A stretch of DNA of 64,000 nucleotides from Kushneria phosphatilytica (GCF_008247605.1 NZ_CP043420.1:3100001-3164000), one strand, 5' to 3'. Counted from the first letter of the stretch, positions 1 through 11,127 are shown. Made by a program: numbers and translations. Notes: generated from the letters alone by a model not told the origin.

Positions 1-47
1 AGCAACACTGCCGCGATGATCAACCAGAGAATCAGGTTCTTCGCCAT
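1..47 (-). CDS. ftsH: FtsH AAA+ zinc protease, N-terminal fragment
   Basis: Only the first 15 codons are in the window. They read MAKNLILWLIIAAVL on the minus strand from an ATG at 45-47, which matches the conserved FtsH start with its first membrane segment. FtsH is the inner-membrane ATP-dependent metalloprotease. Its position just downstream of rlmE on the same strand is the usual proteobacterial rlmE-ftsH order. The rest lies left of the window. Confidence 0.85.
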   Translation of the reverse strand, partial: MAKNLILWLIIAAVL

Positions 48-153
48 GTCGTTCAAGGGAACACCCTCACTGCGTGAATCTGCCTGCCGAACAGGCCATA
101 TACAGCCTGCATGGGGGCAGGGCCCGGCAAATGCAAATCAAAATCCGTACTAC

Positions 154-807
154 TCATCCCCTGAATCCCCGTCCCAGCAGATAAACTTCCCTTGAACGGG
201 CGCGGGAGGCTTCGGGCTTGCGCGTCATGACCCGGTCAAAGCGCCGGCGCATGTCCCCAAGGTAGTCGTCGAACCCCTCACCCTGAAAGACCTTGACCAG
301 AAAATCGCCGCCGGGCCGGAGAATCCGACCGGTCAGATCAAGCGCCAGCTCTACCAGATACATGGCACCGGGCTGGTCGATAGCGGCCTGACCGCTCATA
401 TTGGGGGCCATGTCGGATACGATAAGATCCACGGCGCGTCCCTCCAGTGCTGCCAGCATATCCTCCAGCACCGACTCCTCGGTAAAGTCACCCTTAAGAA
501 AGGTGACGCCCGGCACAGGATCCATTTCAAGAATATCGGATGCGATAATCATCCCTTGATCGCCGATACGTTCGGCCAGCACCTGGGTCCAGCCGCCTGG
601 CGCCGCGCCGAGATCAACCGCCGTCATGCCCGGCTTGAGCAGCCGGTCACGTCGATCGATTTCGAGCAGCTTGTAGCTGGCTCGTGAGCGGTAGCCATCA
701 GCCCAGCTGCGCTGGACATGCTCATCGCTGAAATGTTCCCTCATCCAGCTGTTGCGCTGGCGACCGGAACCTGAAGAGTGGCCTTTACGGGGCGTCGAGC
801 GAGTCAC
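154..807 (-). CDS. rlmE: 23S rRNA 2'-O-ribose methyltransferase RlmE (FtsJ/RrmJ)
   Basis: RlmE methylates U2552 of 23S rRNA with SAM. The SAM loop [10 protein letters not shown] is present, with the K-D-K-E catalytic set in [25 protein letters not shown] and SREVYLL. The frame is open up to 903, but the GTG at 805-807 preceded by an AGGTG-like site gives 217 aa, close to the family length, and begins with the basic tail typical of the family. It is divergent from yhbY and upstream of ftsH. Confidence 0.93.
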   Translation of the reverse strand: MTRSTPRKGHSSGSGRQRNSWMREHFSDEHVQRSWADGYRSRASYKLLEIDRRDRLLKPGMTAVDLGAAPGGWTQVLAERIGDQGMIIASDILEMDPVPGVTFLKGDFTEESVLEDMLAALEGRAVDLIVSDMAPNMSGQAAIDQPGAMYLVELALDLTGRILRPGGDFLVKVFQGEGFDDYLGDMRRRFDRVMTRKPEASRARSREVYLLGRGFRG

Positions 808-923
808 GAAAACACCTGCGGAGATTCTGGATCGGACGCACCGGTCACCGGATTGGCGGGCAGGACATGAACTGAAGTAGACTGGAGGTTTGACATCCAG
901 CAATTTCGAGTTTGTAACATATC

Positions 924-1235
924 ATGAGCCTGTCAGCGGCACAAAGAAAAAGCCTTCGCAGTATCGGGCACCAACTCCATCCGATTGTTCAGATCGCCGG
1001 TAACGGCCTCTCTGAAGGCGTTATCGGCGAACTGGAGCGCGCCCTGAACGATCACGAACTGGTCAAGATCAGCCTGGCCGTGGAGGATCGCGATGAGCGA
1101 GCACTGGCCATCGCCTCTCTGGCCGAACAGACGCGTTCGGAAGTCGTGCAAAGCATTGGCAAGACAGCCCTGCTCTATCGACGCAATCCGCGCGCCAACC
1201 CAAGGCTCTCCAACGTGGCACGTTACTCCGAATAA
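924..1235 (+). CDS. yhbY: YhbY-family (CRM domain) ribosome assembly RNA-binding protein
   Basis: A 103-aa single CRM domain protein. The start (LSAAQRKSLRSIGHQLHPIVQIAGNG) and the C-terminal IGKTALLYRRNP are characteristic of YhbY, which binds pre-50S particles. It is divergently transcribed from rlmE, the arrangement common in gammaproteobacteria, and convergent with greA. Confidence 0.93.
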   Translation: MSLSAAQRKSLRSIGHQLHPIVQIAGNGLSEGVIGELERALNDHELVKISLAVEDRDERALAIASLAEQTRSEVVQSIGKTALLYRRNPRANPRLSNVARYSE

Positions 1236-1306
1236 TCCTCGGTCGCGCCTGAGCGGTAGAGACCTGCACGGCTGATCCATATCGTTGCATCAGGCTGCCA
1301 CCATCG

Positions 1307-1328
1307 GCCCGGGCATTTCTCGCCCGGG
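1307..1328. terminator. Hairpin between convergent yhbY and greA
   Basis: CCCGGGC (1308-1314) pairs with GCCCGGG (1322-1328) across a 7-nt loop in the 105-bp convergent gap. There is no clear T-run on either side, so terminator activity is uncertain. Confidence 0.4.
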
Positions 1329-1340
1329 TCGATGACATGA

Positions 1341-1817
1341 TCAGAGATGCTCGACCAGACTGATCTCGTACTCGACCTCGCCACCCGGCGTGGAGACAGT
1401 GACGACATCACCTTCTTCCTTGCCGATCAGTGCCCGAGCGATGGGAGAAGTCACCGATATCTTGCCTTCCTTGATATCGGCTTCATCCTCGCCGACGATC
1501 CGGTAGCGGACTTCTTCGTCGGTATCGAGATTCATCAGCGTAACGGTCGTACCGAAGATCACCTTGCCGGTCTTGTCGATTTTTGTGACATCGATCACCT
1601 GGGCCGAGGCGAGCTTGGATTCGATTTCCTGAATACGCCCCTCGATGAAGCCCTGCTGTTCGCGAGCCGCATGATATTCGGCATTCTCCTTGAGATCGCC
1701 GTGCTCGCGCGCTTCCGCGATAGCCGCGATCACCTGCGGACGATCTTCGGTCTTGAGCCGATTCAGCTCTTCCCTGAGCGCCTGTTCACCGTAGACGGTC
1801 ATCGGGACCTTGTTCAT
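1341..1817 (-). CDS. greA: Transcription elongation factor GreA
   Basis: 158 aa, the usual GreA length. The N-terminal coiled coil carries the conserved [16 protein letters not shown] segment with acidic tip residues that reach the RNA polymerase secondary channel. The C-terminal FKBP-like domain includes the [18 protein letters not shown] segment. It stimulates cleavage of backtracked RNA. Its ATG overlaps the carB stop (ATGA), so it is the last gene of a carA-carB-greA transcription unit. Confidence 0.96.
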   Translation of the reverse strand: MNKVPMTVYGEQALREELNRLKTEDRPQVIAAIAEAREHGDLKENAEYHAAREQQGFIEGRIQEIESKLASAQVIDVTKIDKTGKVIFGTTVTLMNLDTDEEVRYRIVGEDEADIKEGKISVTSPIARALIGKEEGDVVTVSTPGGEVEYEISLVEHL

Positions 1818-4800
1818 GATGTGCTTGCTCCTGCGTGCAGCTCCTGAAGCCTGCGCACTGTAATCTCGTTGCCATATTCAAGCGCCATGCATACCGCTCG
1901 GGCCCCGGCCAGCGTAGTGGCATAGGGTACCTTGCGTGCCAGTGCAGTGCGCCGAATCAGGGATGAATCGCTGATCGCCTGGCGGCCTTCGGTGGTATTG
2001 ACAATATAAGCCACCTCATCGTTCTTGAGCTTGTCGACGATGTGCGGGCGGCCTTCAAATACCTTGTTAACCGGTTCCACCGGCAACCCGGCGGCGCTCA
2101 GGGCCCGGGCTGTTCCCCGGGTCGCAATCAGCGTGAAGCCCAATGTTAGCAGAGAGCGAGCCACCTCGATAACGGCCTTCTTGTCAGGATCACGCACCGA
2201 CAGAAAGGCACAACGATCCCCCTCAAGCCGTGGGATCGCCTCACCGGCTCCAAGCTGTGCCTTGTAGAAGGCCTCGGCAAAGGTTTCACCGCTACCCATT
2301 ACCTCTCCGGTCGACTTCATTTCCGGCGTCAGGATGGGATCCACACCCGGGAACTTGTTGAACGGGAACACGGCTTCCTTGACGCTGTAGTATCCCGGAA
2401 TGAGTTCGCGGGTAAAATCCTGCTCGGCGAGCGTTTTACCGGCCATGCAGCGCGCAGCCACCTGGGCCAGCGAGCGGCCGATGCACTTGGAGACGAAGGG
2501 CACGGTACGCGAGGCACGCGGGTTGACCTCGATCACATGGATTTCGCCATTCTGCCAGGCGAGCTGCACGTTCATCAGCCCCACCACGTTGAGCTCCAGC
2601 GCCATGAGCCGAACCTGCTCGCGCATGCGATCCTGTACTTCGGCAGGCAGCGAATAGGGCGGCAGCGAACAGGCACTGTCTCCCGAATGCACCCCGGCCT
2701 GCTCGATATGCTGCATGATGCCGCCAATCACGACCTCGTGACCGTCACTGACCGCATCGATATCCACTTCGATGGCGGCATCGAGAAAGTGATCAAGCAG
2801 CACCGGGCTGTCGTTGGACACCCGCACTGCGTGAATCATGTAGTTCTCGAGCTCATCGGCACTATAAACGATCTCCATCGCTCGGCCCCCCAGCACATAA
2901 CTGGGCCGAACCACCAGCGGATAGCCGATCTTCTCGGCCTTGACGAAGGCATCCTCGAAGCTGCGCGCAGTAGCATTCTCGGGCTGTTTCAGCGCCAGCT
3001 TCTGAATCATCTGCTGAAAACGCTCGCGATCCTCGGCACGGTCAATGGCATCCGGAGTAGTCCCAATGATCGGTACACCGGCCGCTTCCAGATCGCGCGC
3101 CAGCTTGAGCGGTGTCTGGCCGCCGAACTGGACGATCACCCCGGTCGGCTGCTCCTTCGCCACAATCTCCAGCACATCTTCCAGCGTAACCGGCTCGAAG
3201 TAGAGCCGATCAGAGGTGTCGTAATCCGTAGAGACCGTTTCCGGGTTACAGTTGACCATGATGGTCTCGTAACCATCCTCACGCATCGCCAGTGCCGCAT
3301 GCACGCAGCAGTAATCGAATTCGATGCCCTGACCGATGCGATTGGGCCCACCGCCAAGCACCATGATCTTCTTACGATCAGTCGGATTGGCCTCGCACTC
3401 CTCCTCGTAGGTGGAATACATGTAGGCCGTTGAAGTGGGAAACTCGGCAGCGCAGGTGTCTACCCGCTTGTAGACGGGATGGATGCCAAGTGCATGGCGA
3501 TGACCGCGCAGATCATGCTCGGAAACATCCAGCAGCTGCGCCATGCGTGCATCACTGAAACCACGCCGCTTGTAGTAGAACATCCGCCGCGCATCGAGAT
3601 CGGCCAGATTGCCGCGGGCAATTTCGGCCTCCATTTCGACCAGCTCCTGGACCTGGATCAGAAACCAGCGATCGATATTGGTATAGGCAAAGACATCATC
3701 AAGCGACAGCCCTGCGCGGAAGGCATCACCGATATAGAAGATTCGATCGGCGCCGGGTCGCTGCAACTCGCCCTGCAGATGGGCCATGGCCTCGCCATCG
3801 AAGTGCGTCAGCTTCGGATTGAAGCCGTCGGCACCGATTTCCAGACCACGCAGCGCCTTTTGCATCGACTCCTGAAAGGTACGACCGATCGCCATGACCT
3901 CACCCACCGATTTCATCTGGGTGGTCAGCCGATCGTTGGCCTGCGGGAATTTCTCGAAGGTGAAACGCGGAATCTTGGTGACTACATAATCCAGTGCCGG
4001 CTCGAATGAGGCCGGCGTGGCGCCACCGGTAATATCGTTTTGCAACTCATCGAGGGTATAGCCCACCGCCAGCTTGGCAGCGACCTTGGCAATCGGGAAG
4101 CCGGTCGCCTTGGAGGCCAGCGCCGAGGAACGCGACACCCTGGGGTTCATCTCGATCACCACCATGCGCCCGGTGTCGGGATGGATGCCGAACTGAACGT
4201 TGGAGCCGCCGGTCTCGACGCCAATCTCGCGCAACACCGCCAATGAGGCGTCGCGCATGATCTGGTACTCCTTATCGGTCAGCGTCTGCGCCGGCGCTAC
4301 CGTAATCGAGTCTCCGGTATGCACCCCCATCGGATCGAAGTTCTCGATGGCACAGATAATGATGCAATTGTCGTTTTTATCCCGCACCACCTCCATTTCG
4401 TACTCTTTCCAGCCCAGCAGCGACTCGTCGATCAGCAACTCATGGTTACTGGAAAGATCGAATCCGCGCTCACAGATCTCCTGGAACTCTTCCTTGTTAT
4501 AGGCCACCCCACCGCCGGAGCCCCCCATCGTGTAGGAAGGACGAATAATGGTAGGAAATCCCAGCTCCGCCTGAATCTCCCAGGCTTCATCCATGGCGTG
4601 CGCCACCCGCGCCCGGGGGCACTCCAGACCGATGTTCTTCATCGCCTTGTCGAACAGGTCGCGATCCTCGGCCTTCTCGATGGTCTGCGCGTTGGCGCCG
4701 ATCATCTCCACCCCGAAGCGCTCGAGTACGCCGTGTCGCTCCAGTTCGAGTGCGCAGTTCAATGCGGTCTGGCCGCCCATGGTGGGTAGCAGGGCATCCG

Positions 4801-5047
4801 GACGCTCGCGCTCGATGATGCGCGTGACCGCCTCGCGGGTAATCGGCTCGATATAGGTGGCATCTGCCATTACCGGATCGGTCATGATAGTGGCCGGGTT
4901 GGAGTTCACCAGGATGACCCGGTAACCCTCCTCACGCAGGGCCTTGCAGGCCTGGGCGCCGGAGTAATCGAATTCACAGGCCTGGCCAATGACAATGGGG
5001 CCGGCGCCGATGATCAGGATGCTGTGCAGGTCGGTACGTTTTGGCAT
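1814..5047 (-). CDS. carB: Carbamoyl-phosphate synthase large subunit
   Basis: CarB makes carbamoyl phosphate from bicarbonate, ATP and ammonia delivered by CarA, for arginine and pyrimidine synthesis. Two homologous ATP-grasp halves are visible, starting at [20 protein letters not shown] and at [22 protein letters not shown]-terminal MGS-like allosteric domain follows ([16 protein letters not shown]). The ATG at 5045-5047 gives 1077 aa, close to E. coli CarB; an upstream extension to 5125 is not family-like. It follows carA by 77 bp. Confidence 0.97.
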   Translation of the reverse strand: MPKRTDLHSILIIGAGPIVIGQACEFDYSGAQACKALREEGYRVILVNSNPATIMTDPVMADATYIEPITREAVTRIIERERPDALLPTMGGQTALNCALELERHGVLERFGVEMIGANAQTIEKAEDRDLFDKAMKNIGLECPRARVAHAMDEAWEIQAELGFPTIIRPSYTMGGSGGGVAYNKEEFQEICERGFDLSSNHELLIDESLLGWKEYEMEVVRDKNDNCIIICAIENFDPMGVHTGDSITVAPAQTLTDKEYQIMRDASLAVLREIGVETGGSNVQFGIHPDTGRMVVIEMNPRVSRSSALASKATGFPIAKVAAKLAVGYTLDELQNDITGGATPASFEPALDYVVTKIPRFTFEKFPQANDRLTTQMKSVGEVMAIGRTFQESMQKALRGLEIGADGFNPKLTHFDGEAMAHLQGELQRPGADRIFYIGDAFRAGLSLDDVFAYTNIDRWFLIQVQELVEMEAEIARGNLADLDARRMFYYKRRGFSDARMAQLLDVSEHDLRGHRHALGIHPVYKRVDTCAAEFPTSTAYMYSTYEEECEANPTDRKKIMVLGGGPNRIGQGIEFDYCCVHAALAMREDGYETIMVNCNPETVSTDYDTSDRLYFEPVTLEDVLEIVAKEQPTGVIVQFGGQTPLKLARDLEAAGVPIIGTTPDAIDRAEDRERFQQMIQKLALKQPENATARSFEDAFVKAEKIGYPLVVRPSYVLGGRAMEIVYSADELENYMIHAVRVSNDSPVLLDHFLDAAIEVDIDAVSDGHEVVIGGIMQHIEQAGVHSGDSACSLPPYSLPAEVQDRMREQVRLMALELNVVGLMNVQLAWQNGEIHVIEVNPRASRTVPFVSKCIGRSLAQVAARCMAGKTLAEQDFTRELIPGYYSVKEAVFPFNKFPGVDPILTPEMKSTGEVMGSGETFAEAFYKAQLGAGEAIPRLEGDRCAFLSVRDPDKKAVIEVARSLLTLGFTLIATRGTARALSAAGLPVEPVNKVFEGRPHIVDKLKNDEVAYIVNTTEGRQAISDSSLIRRTALARKVPYATTLAGARAVCMALEYGNEITVRRLQELHAGASTS

Positions 5048-5124
5048 GACGGATATCGCAGCGTTGGGAATTCGGAAACGGGGTATCGACTCATGAGCTC
5101 CGGCCACCAGGCCGGAGCTCGACA

Positions 5125-6279
5125 TCAGGCAGCCTGGCGACGGGCCGCCATCATCGACACGAAACGATCGAACAGCAGCGCCATATCATGCGGCCCGGGG
5201 CTCGCCTCGGGATGGCCCTGAAAGCTGAAGGCCGGGCAGTCGGTCCGCTCGATACCCTGCAGGGTGCCATCGAACAGCGAGCGGTGAGTCGCACGTACAT
5301 TGGCAGGCAGAGTCGCCTCATCGGCGGCAAAACCATGGTTCTGACTGGTAATCATCACATGACCGGTCGCCAGGTCGAGTACCGGGTGATTGGCGCCGTG
5401 ATGACCCTGTCTCATCTTCACCGTGCGTGCACCGGAGGCCAGCGCCAGCAGCTGATGGCCCAGGCAGATACCGAATACAGGGGTTCCGGTTTCGAGAATC
5501 TCGCGAATCGCTTCGATGGCGTAATCACAGGGTTCCGGATCGCCGGGACCATTGGCCAGGAACACGCCATCGGGCTGCAGCTCCATGACCCGGCTGGCCG
5601 GCGTGCGAGCTGGCACGATCGTCAGACGGCAGCCACGACTGGTCAGCATGCGAAAGATATTGTGCTTGGTGCCGTAGTCATAGGCCACCACATGCCAGGG
5701 GCGCTCACGCCCGACGAAGTCGGCATGACCGGCGCCCAGCGTCCACTCCCCGGCATGCCAGTCAGCGATATCGGTCACACTGGCCTGATCGGCAAGATCC
5801 ATGCCCTTGAGCCCGGGGAACTCCCTGGCCGCCGCCAACGCTCGTTCCTCGGCTTCGTCGCCCTCGGCCTCGGCGCCTGCGAGAATGGCCCCATTCTGCG
5901 CCCCCTTGTCGCGCAGCAGCCGGGTCAGCCGACGGGTATCGATATCAGCGATGCCAACCACATTCTGGGCGCGCAGATATTCATCAAGCGAACGCACGCT
6001 GCGGAAGTTGCTGACCAGACGTGGCAGATCGCGAATGACCAGTCCGGACGCCTGAATGCGCGTGGATTCGATATCCTCGTCATTGATGCCGGTATTACCG
6101 ATATGCGGATAAGTCAGGGTGACAATCTGGCGAGAATAGGAGGGGTCGGTGAGGATTTCCTGATAACCGGTCATGGCGGTATTGAACACCACCTCGCCAC
6201 TGGTCAGTCCGTCAGCCCCGATGGACTGACCATGAAACACGCTGCCATCCTCGAGCGCCAGTATCGCAGGTTTGATCAA
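5125..6279 (-). CDS. carA: Carbamoyl-phosphate synthase small (glutaminase) subunit
   Basis: The class I glutamine amidotransferase subunit that feeds ammonia to CarB. The catalytic cysteine lies in GICLGHQLL and the His/Glu pair in GHPEASPGP; the N-terminal [20 protein letters not shown] is conserved. I choose a TTG start (6277-6279), preceded by GGGGAGG at 8-nt spacing, giving [12 protein letters not shown] like other CarA starts and 384 aa. A non-ATG start may limit expression relative to carB. Confidence 0.95.
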   Translation of the reverse strand: MIKPAILALEDGSVFHGQSIGADGLTSGEVVFNTAMTGYQEILTDPSYSRQIVTLTYPHIGNTGINDEDIESTRIQASGLVIRDLPRLVSNFRSVRSLDEYLRAQNVVGIADIDTRRLTRLLRDKGAQNGAILAGAEAEGDEAEERALAAAREFPGLKGMDLADQASVTDIADWHAGEWTLGAGHADFVGRERPWHVVAYDYGTKHNIFRMLTSRGCRLTIVPARTPASRVMELQPDGVFLANGPGDPEPCDYAIEAIREILETGTPVFGICLGHQLLALASGARTVKMRQGHHGANHPVLDLATGHVMITSQNHGFAADEATLPANVRATHRSLFDGTLQGIERTDCPAFSFQGHPEASPGPHDMALLFDRFVSMMAARRQAA

Positions 6280-6424
6280 CGCAACATCCTCCCCGGGGCA
6301 AGTTGATCGCCAGCGGCCGCAAGCCGTCACAGGACACCTCTCGATGGGCCCTGTTATCAGGGTTACGGCCGGGCGTGAAAGAGCGAACCGAAACTGCCCG
6401 GGAGTCCACCGAGGCCGATATCAG

Positions 6425-6467
6425 GTTGCAAAAAAGCGGGAAGAAATCCCGAAGAATTTCATCCCGC
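6425..6467 (-). terminator. Intrinsic terminator or carA leader hairpin
   Basis: On the minus strand, AAGCGGGA-GAAAT pairs with ATTTC-TCCCGCTT and is followed by a run of six T. It lies between the MBL-fold gene and carA. It most simply ends the upstream dapB/GNAT/MBL unit. A pyrimidine attenuator for carAB is a less likely alternative. Confidence 0.7.
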
Positions 6468-6514
6468 TTGTGATCTGACAGGGCCTCGGGTTTTACCCGG
6501 CCAAATTGGGTCGA

Positions 6515-7606
6515 TCATACCCGATCCTGATCGGTCACGCTATCCTGCGCCAGGCTAACCTGCCTCTCCGGCCCGATATCGATGACCCTTCCCGGTTGGG
6601 GAACCTGAAACGCCTCATCCGCCAGCCCGGCCGCCGCGCGCGCCTCGGCAAGCAACTGCTGTGCTTCATCCTGGCCTTCATCGGCCAACGCAAAACAGCC
6701 GAAATGGCAGGCGATACTGACTCTGCTATCCACCAGCCGATGCACTTCGACCGCTTCCTCCGGCCCCATGTGTACCGGCGCCATGAACCATTCTGGTCTG
6801 AAGGCACCAATTGGCAGCAGCGCACAGCGAGGCGCCCCCAGCCGCTCGGCCACAACCGCGAACAAACCCTCGTTGAAGCCGCTATCACCGGCAAAGTAAA
6901 GCGCCCCGGCGCGCGTTTCCAGCCACAGGCCACCCCACAGGGTGCAACGTGCATCATGGCGGGTGCGCGCACTCCAGTGCTGGGCGGGTGTAAAAATCAG
7001 ATGTTCGCCGCTTGCCAGAGAATGCGTCTGCCACCAATCCAGCGCCACCACATGGGCAAAGCCCAGTTCACGCATCAGCGTCTCGTTCCCCAGGCCGGTG
7101 ACCAACACGGCCTGCGGGTGACGATGCGCCAGTTGCCGCAGTGAATGGATATCGCAGTGATCATAATGGCTGTGGCTGACGAAGATGACATCCAGCGGCG
7201 GCAATTGTTCAAGCGCCAACCCCGGCGGGTGAAATCGCGCCGGCCCGACAAAGCTGAGCGGGCTGACGCGCTTCGACCAGACCGGATCAGTGAGCACGTT
7301 GAGGCCTCCCGCCTGGACCAGGAAGGTCGCATGATTGATCAGCGTGACCTGCAGCGCGCTTTGATCGACTCTCTCAGGCGGAGTGACCCCCTGTTCGATA
7401 TCACGCCATTGCCAAACCGGTCGCTCCCGCCGCTCCTCGCGCCACTGGCGGAATGCACCCGGTGCCCGGGGCGGCAGGGGCGGTACATTGTGAAAGCGCT
7501 TACCATCGAAGTGATCGCTGACAGGCCCCCTGTAGCGATAGCCTCCGGCCAACCCCTTCAGCGACACCCACCAGAGCGGTGGCCACCCGCGCGCCAGACG
7601 GCTCAT
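6515..7606 (-). CDS. MBL-fold metallo-hydrolase (NAPE-PLD/UlaG-like)
   Basis: Predicted metallo-beta-lactamase-fold hydrolase with the zinc motif SHSHYDHCD, an upstream LINHATFLVQ beta strand and a later YFAGDSGFN metal ligand. The layout resembles bacterial NAPE-hydrolysing phospholipase D-like proteins, but the substrate is unknown. An ATG at 7604-7606 with AAGGA upstream gives 363 aa; an earlier ATG at 7624 would overlap the GNAT stop. It is translationally close to the GNAT gene and ends before a strong terminator. Confidence 0.8.
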   Translation of the reverse strand: MSRLARGWPPLWWVSLKGLAGGYRYRGPVSDHFDGKRFHNVPPLPPRAPGAFRQWREERRERPVWQWRDIEQGVTPPERVDQSALQVTLINHATFLVQAGGLNVLTDPVWSKRVSPLSFVGPARFHPPGLALEQLPPLDVIFVSHSHYDHCDIHSLRQLAHRHPQAVLVTGLGNETLMRELGFAHVVALDWWQTHSLASGEHLIFTPAQHWSARTRHDARCTLWGGLWLETRAGALYFAGDSGFNEGLFAVVAERLGAPRCALLPIGAFRPEWFMAPVHMGPEEAVEVHRLVDSRVSIACHFGCFALADEGQDEAQQLLAEARAAAGLADEAFQVPQPGRVIDIGPERQVSLAQDSVTDQDRV

Positions 7607-7613
7607 GCCCCTG

Positions 7614-8180
7614 TCATCCTTCATCCCCTCTCAGGCGCGCATAACAGCAGGTATTGCGCAGCTCTCCAAAATGATCGCGGCAGTCATGACGCCGGATACC
7701 TTCCAGACGATAACCGGACCGCTCGGCGACGCGACGGCTGGCAAGATTGCGTTCATCACAGGTTAGCGCCAGTCGCTGGAAACCATATTCGACCAGTAAT
7801 GCATGACTCAACGCCTGCAGCGCCTCGGTGATCAACCCCTGCCCCTGAAAAGCCCTATGACACCAGTAACCCAGCGTGCCTGCCGGCACCTGCCAGTCGA
7901 TGTCCCGCATCTCCATGACGCCCGCCAGCCTGGTGGGCACCTGCTCTACCGCAGGCCACAGTGCGTACGTGACTCCCGTTCTATCGTGCAGCGCACACTC
8001 AGCCTGCCTGCAGAAATCACGCCGCTCCTGCAGTGTCGAGTCGGGGCTCGCCCATGCCAGCCACGGCATCAGTACTGTCATGGACTCAAACAGGGCAGCG
8101 TGCAGCGCCTCGGCATCATCGACACTGATCGGCAGCAATGTCAGACGGTCGGTCACGAGACAGGCGGGTAGAGCGGTCAT
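7614..8180 (-). CDS. GNAT-family N-acetyltransferase (RimJ/RimL-like)
   Basis: 188 aa with the RimJ/RimL arrangement: an N-terminal TDRLTLLPISVDDAEALHAALF, a central GTLGYWCHRAFQGQGLITEALQALSHALL acetyl-CoA loop, and a terminal ASRRVAERSGYRLEGIRR. The family acetylates N-termini of ribosomal proteins or small molecules; the substrate is not predictable here. It sits 47 bp downstream of dapB and overlaps the MBL-fold gene region. Confidence 0.85.
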   Translation of the reverse strand: MTALPACLVTDRLTLLPISVDDAEALHAALFESMTVLMPWLAWASPDSTLQERRDFCRQAECALHDRTGVTYALWPAVEQVPTRLAGVMEMRDIDWQVPAGTLGYWCHRAFQGQGLITEALQALSHALLVEYGFQRLALTCDERNLASRRVAERSGYRLEGIRRHDCRDHFGELRNTCCYARLRGDEG

Positions 8181-8227
8181 GACGATTCATCCTGAAACAG
8201 ATGGCGGCGGTAGCCCTTCGGGTAGAG

Positions 8228-9037
8228 TCAGCCTTTCAGCCCCAGTACGTCCTGCATGTCATAACGGCCGGGCGTCTGGTCCATCAGCCACTGGGCCGCC
8301 CGCACTGCACCGTTGCCAAAGGTCAGCCGGCTTGACGCCTTGTGGGTGATCTCGATGCGTTCGCCATCTCCGGCAAACATCACTGTATGCTCACCGACGA
8401 TATCCCCGCCACGAATGGTGGAAAAACCGATCTCGCGGTCGCTGCGCGCACCGATCTGACCATATCGTTCGAATACCCCATCCCGTTTCAGATCGCGCCC
8501 CAGCGATTCGGCCATGGCTTGTCCCAGCATCAGTGCTGTCCCGGAGGGTGCATCCACCTTGTGACGATGATGGGCCTCGATGATCTCGATATCAAAGCCG
8601 GCATCACCCAATGCGCGTGCCGCGGTCTTCAACAGGTTGGTAGCAAGATTGATACCGGTGCTCATGTTGGCGGCAAACACGAACGGGAGTTGGTCCGCAT
8701 AGCCATCGAGTTCGGCAAGCTGCTCTTCATTGAACCCGGTCGTTCCGATCACCATGCGCTTGCCATGCCGGGCACAGAGCGCCAGATTGTTCATCGTGAC
8801 ATCAGGTGTGGTGAAGTCGATCAGAACATCGAAATCATCGATGATCGCTTCAACCGAGGTGCTCAGCGCAACGCTTGCACGGCCCAGCCCAATGACCTCC
8901 CCGATATCGGCGCCTGCCAGTGAACTCTCCGGGCGCACCACGCCACCGCTCAGCTCAGCCTGTTCACTGCGTTGCGCCGCCTCGACCAGAATGCGTCCCA
9001 TGCGTCCTGTGGCGCCCATCACGGCAATGCGCGTCAT
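8228..9037 (-). CDS. dapB: 4-hydroxy-tetrahydrodipicolinate reductase
   Basis: DapB reduces HTPA to tetrahydrodipicolinate with NAD(P)H in lysine and meso-DAP synthesis. Visible are the dinucleotide loop [10 protein letters not shown], the catalytic region [17 protein letters not shown] and the C-terminal [13 protein letters not shown]. The ATG at 9035-9037 has AGGAG six bases upstream and gives 269 aa, the family length. In many relatives dapB lies next to carA and dnaJ; here extra genes separate them. Confidence 0.96.
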   Translation of the reverse strand: MTRIAVMGATGRMGRILVEAAQRSEQAELSGGVVRPESSLAGADIGEVIGLGRASVALSTSVEAIIDDFDVLIDFTTPDVTMNNLALCARHGKRMVIGTTGFNEEQLAELDGYADQLPFVFAANMSTGINLATNLLKTAARALGDAGFDIEIIEAHHRHKVDAPSGTALMLGQAMAESLGRDLKRDGVFERYGQIGARSDREIGFSTIRGGDIVGEHTVMFAGDGERIEITHKASSRLTFGNGAVRAAQWLMDQTPGRYDMQDVLGLKG

Positions 9038-9138
9038 GCCTGCTCCTGTCATGTTCGAAGATGTCCTCGGCACTATACCATTGCCACTGCACAACCATTG
9101 CCACTACGCACGGCTGATCGATTCCAGGAGTCCTACGA

Positions 9139-10113
9139 ATGCCTCGCGCCCTTCGCGCTCGTCTGCCAGTACTGCTTATCACCTTGCATCTGTCGGGATG
9201 CACATTCGCCGGACCTGTCGATATGGGCAACAACAATGCCGACCCTTCCGCCCGGGTCAGCTGGTGTGGCGCGTTACGGCTGCCCGACCACACCCCCCAG
9301 GACGCTTCACTGGGAGGTCTCTCCGATCTTGCCTGGCAGGCCGACAACAATACGCTTTATCTGCTTTCCGACCGGGGATGGCTGTTTCAGGCGCAACCTC
9401 GTTTCGAGCGTGACACGCTGAGCGAGCTGACCATTACGGCGGCTCATCAACTGCGCAATCGTCACGGCCAGGTGCTGGAAATGCCACATGCCGATGCCGA
9501 ATCCATGACCCTGGACGCAACTCACACACCGGCAACGCTATTGATCGGCTTTGAGCGCGACCACCGTATTCAACGCTTTTCGTTAACCGGGCAGGCCATC
9601 AGTGCCGCCGACAGGCCAAAAGCGCTTGAAGGCGTGCACTATAACGGCGGGATCGAAGCCATGACGCTGACGACACGATATGGACTGATGGCTGGGCTGG
9701 AAGTGCCACCGCGAGGCAATCCTGCCAGGACCACTCGCCTGTTCAACGATCGCGGACAGCAGTGGCAATACGTACTGGCGGACGAGCCGGCCAGCGCCCT
9801 GACCTCAATGGCGCCACTATCAATACCGAACCAGCCGGAGAAAGAGGCGCTGCTGACACTGGAGCGCGCCTTCGACCCGCCCCATCCGCTGGTTATCACC
9901 CTGCGCCGCACTCGTCTCAATGACGATGGAAGCACCAGCGTGACTACGCTGGCCAGGCTCTCCAGCGCCGATGGCTGGCGGCTGGATAACTTCGAGGGAC
10001 TTACCCGTATCGGCGCGCACCGCTACCTGATGGTCAGTGACGACAACTACAGCCTGCTGCAGTCATCCCTGCTGAGCTGCATCGATGTCGATACCGATCA
10101 GCATCAGGACTAG
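9139..10113 (+). CDS. Esterase-like activity of phytase family lipoprotein
   Basis: 324 aa. The signal peptide ends in a lipobox (LSGC, Cys about 21), so it is probably a lipoprotein. The body has phytase-like beta-propeller signatures: GGLSDLAWQADNNTLYLLSDRG, DAESMTLD, NGGIEAMTL and a terminal LDNFEGLTRIGAHRYLMVSDDN. This fits the esterase-like-activity-of-phytase domain. The substrate is unknown. It is flanked by the divergent dapB and the convergent RlpA-like gene, 4 bp away. Confidence 0.78.
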   Translation: MPRALRARLPVLLITLHLSGCTFAGPVDMGNNNADPSARVSWCGALRLPDHTPQDASLGGLSDLAWQADNNTLYLLSDRGWLFQAQPRFERDTLSELTITAAHQLRNRHGQVLEMPHADAESMTLDATHTPATLLIGFERDHRIQRFSLTGQAISAADRPKALEGVHYNGGIEAMTLTTRYGLMAGLEVPPRGNPARTTRLFNDRGQQWQYVLADEPASALTSMAPLSIPNQPEKEALLTLERAFDPPHPLVITLRRTRLNDDGSTSVTTLARLSSADGWRLDNFEGLTRIGAHRYLMVSDDNYSLLQSSLLSCIDVDTDQHQD

Positions 10114-10117
10114 CATG

Positions 10118-10525
10118 CTAGCGTGACAGCACTTCAAGGCGAACCGGTGCGGTGCCCGAGCGCAGCATGCCCAGGCGCCTTGCCGCCAGCGGCGAGAGGT
10201 CGATGATTCGACCGCGGGTAAAGGGCCCCCGATCATTGATGCGCACGATGACATGCCGATCATTATCGAGATTGGTCACCCGCACTCGGGTACCAAAGGG
10301 TAGGGAACGATGAGCCGCTGTCAGTTGCTGCGCACTCAGGCGCTCGCCACTGGCAGTCTGCTGGCCGACATAACGACTGGCATAATAGGAAGCTTCGCCT
10401 CGCTGTATGCTGCCCGGCGTCGAATCAACCGATGGGCCGGCACAGCCTGCCAGTAACAGCAACAGGCTGACAAGCGCCGCAATGATGGGCAGACGACAGG
10501 GCGGCAACAATACCCGGGCACTCAT
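10118..10525 (-). CDS. RlpA-like septal ring lipoprotein (DPBB domain)
   Basis: 135 aa. An N-terminal membrane segment ends in the lipobox LAGC, followed by a double-psi beta-barrel of the RlpA type: EASYYASRYVGQQTASGE, AHRSLPFGTRVRVTNL and VRINDRGPF. RlpA acts on naked glycan at division sites or rare lipoprotein locations. No SPOR domain is present, unlike full-length RlpA, so this is a short paralogue rather than the main rlpA. Confidence 0.85.
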   Translation of the reverse strand: MSARVLLPPCRLPIIAALVSLLLLLAGCAGPSVDSTPGSIQRGEASYYASRYVGQQTASGERLSAQQLTAAHRSLPFGTRVRVTNLDNDRHVIVRINDRGPFTRGRIIDLSPLAARRLGMLRSGTAPVRLEVLSR

Positions 10526-10604
10526 GATGACAGCCTGTTTTCAGAGAATGACGACCCCATCCGGCAGGCGCTGTTACCAGACCTGCCAGCAGTAGCAAGG
10601 GAAA

Positions 10605-11012
10605 TTACTGGCCTCGAACCTCGAGTTCAACAGCGAGATTGCCGCGTGTTGCCTTCGAGTACGGGCACATCTCATGAGCCTGATGAATCAGTGTTTCAGC
10701 CTCCGATTGAGGCAGAGCCACTTCAGCAATCAGCTTCACACTCAGCGAATAGTCGTGATTTTCCGAATGTAGTGCGACTTCAGCAGTAACAGGAATATCA
10801 CTCAGTTCATGGCCCTGTTTTTTTGCCAGTGCTGTGGCCGCGCTTGCAAAACAGGCGGCATAACCGGCGGCAAAAAGCTGTTCAGGATTGGTGGCCGACT
10901 CGCCGCTGCCCGGCATCGCCAGATCAACATCGAGAATGCCATCATCACTGCGCGCATGTCCGTTACGGCCACCACCGGAAACTGCAACGGATGTCTGATA
11001 CATGACCGACAT
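10605..11012 (-). CDS. ohr: Organic hydroperoxide resistance protein (OsmC/Ohr)
   Basis: Thiol peroxidase that reduces organic hydroperoxides with its two conserved cysteines, here in YAACFASAAT and HEMCPYSKATRGN. The start MSVMYQTSVAVSGGGRNGHA is typical of Ohr. The ATG at 11010-11012 is preceded by AGGAGG at 7-nt spacing, giving 135 aa; an upstream in-frame extension is rejected. No OhrR regulator lies next to it. Confidence 0.92.
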   Translation of the reverse strand: MSVMYQTSVAVSGGGRNGHARSDDGILDVDLAMPGSGESATNPEQLFAAGYAACFASAATALAKKQGHELSDIPVTAEVALHSENHDYSLSVKLIAEVALPQSEAETLIHQAHEMCPYSKATRGNLAVELEVRGQ

Positions 11013-11127
11013 GATAAACCTCCTCTGAAGCAATGAAGCGGATCGAAGCTCGCGATCCGTTAATCGCTGACAGCGTAGTTCGCACATGGAGAATGTGAAA
11101 CCGTCGCACCTGACCGGATACATCCAA

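Noticed and set aside
2537..3433. Long plus-strand frames within carB, with others at 3479-4009 and 5188-6306 in carA
   Set aside because: All are shadows of clear carAB coding on the minus strand.
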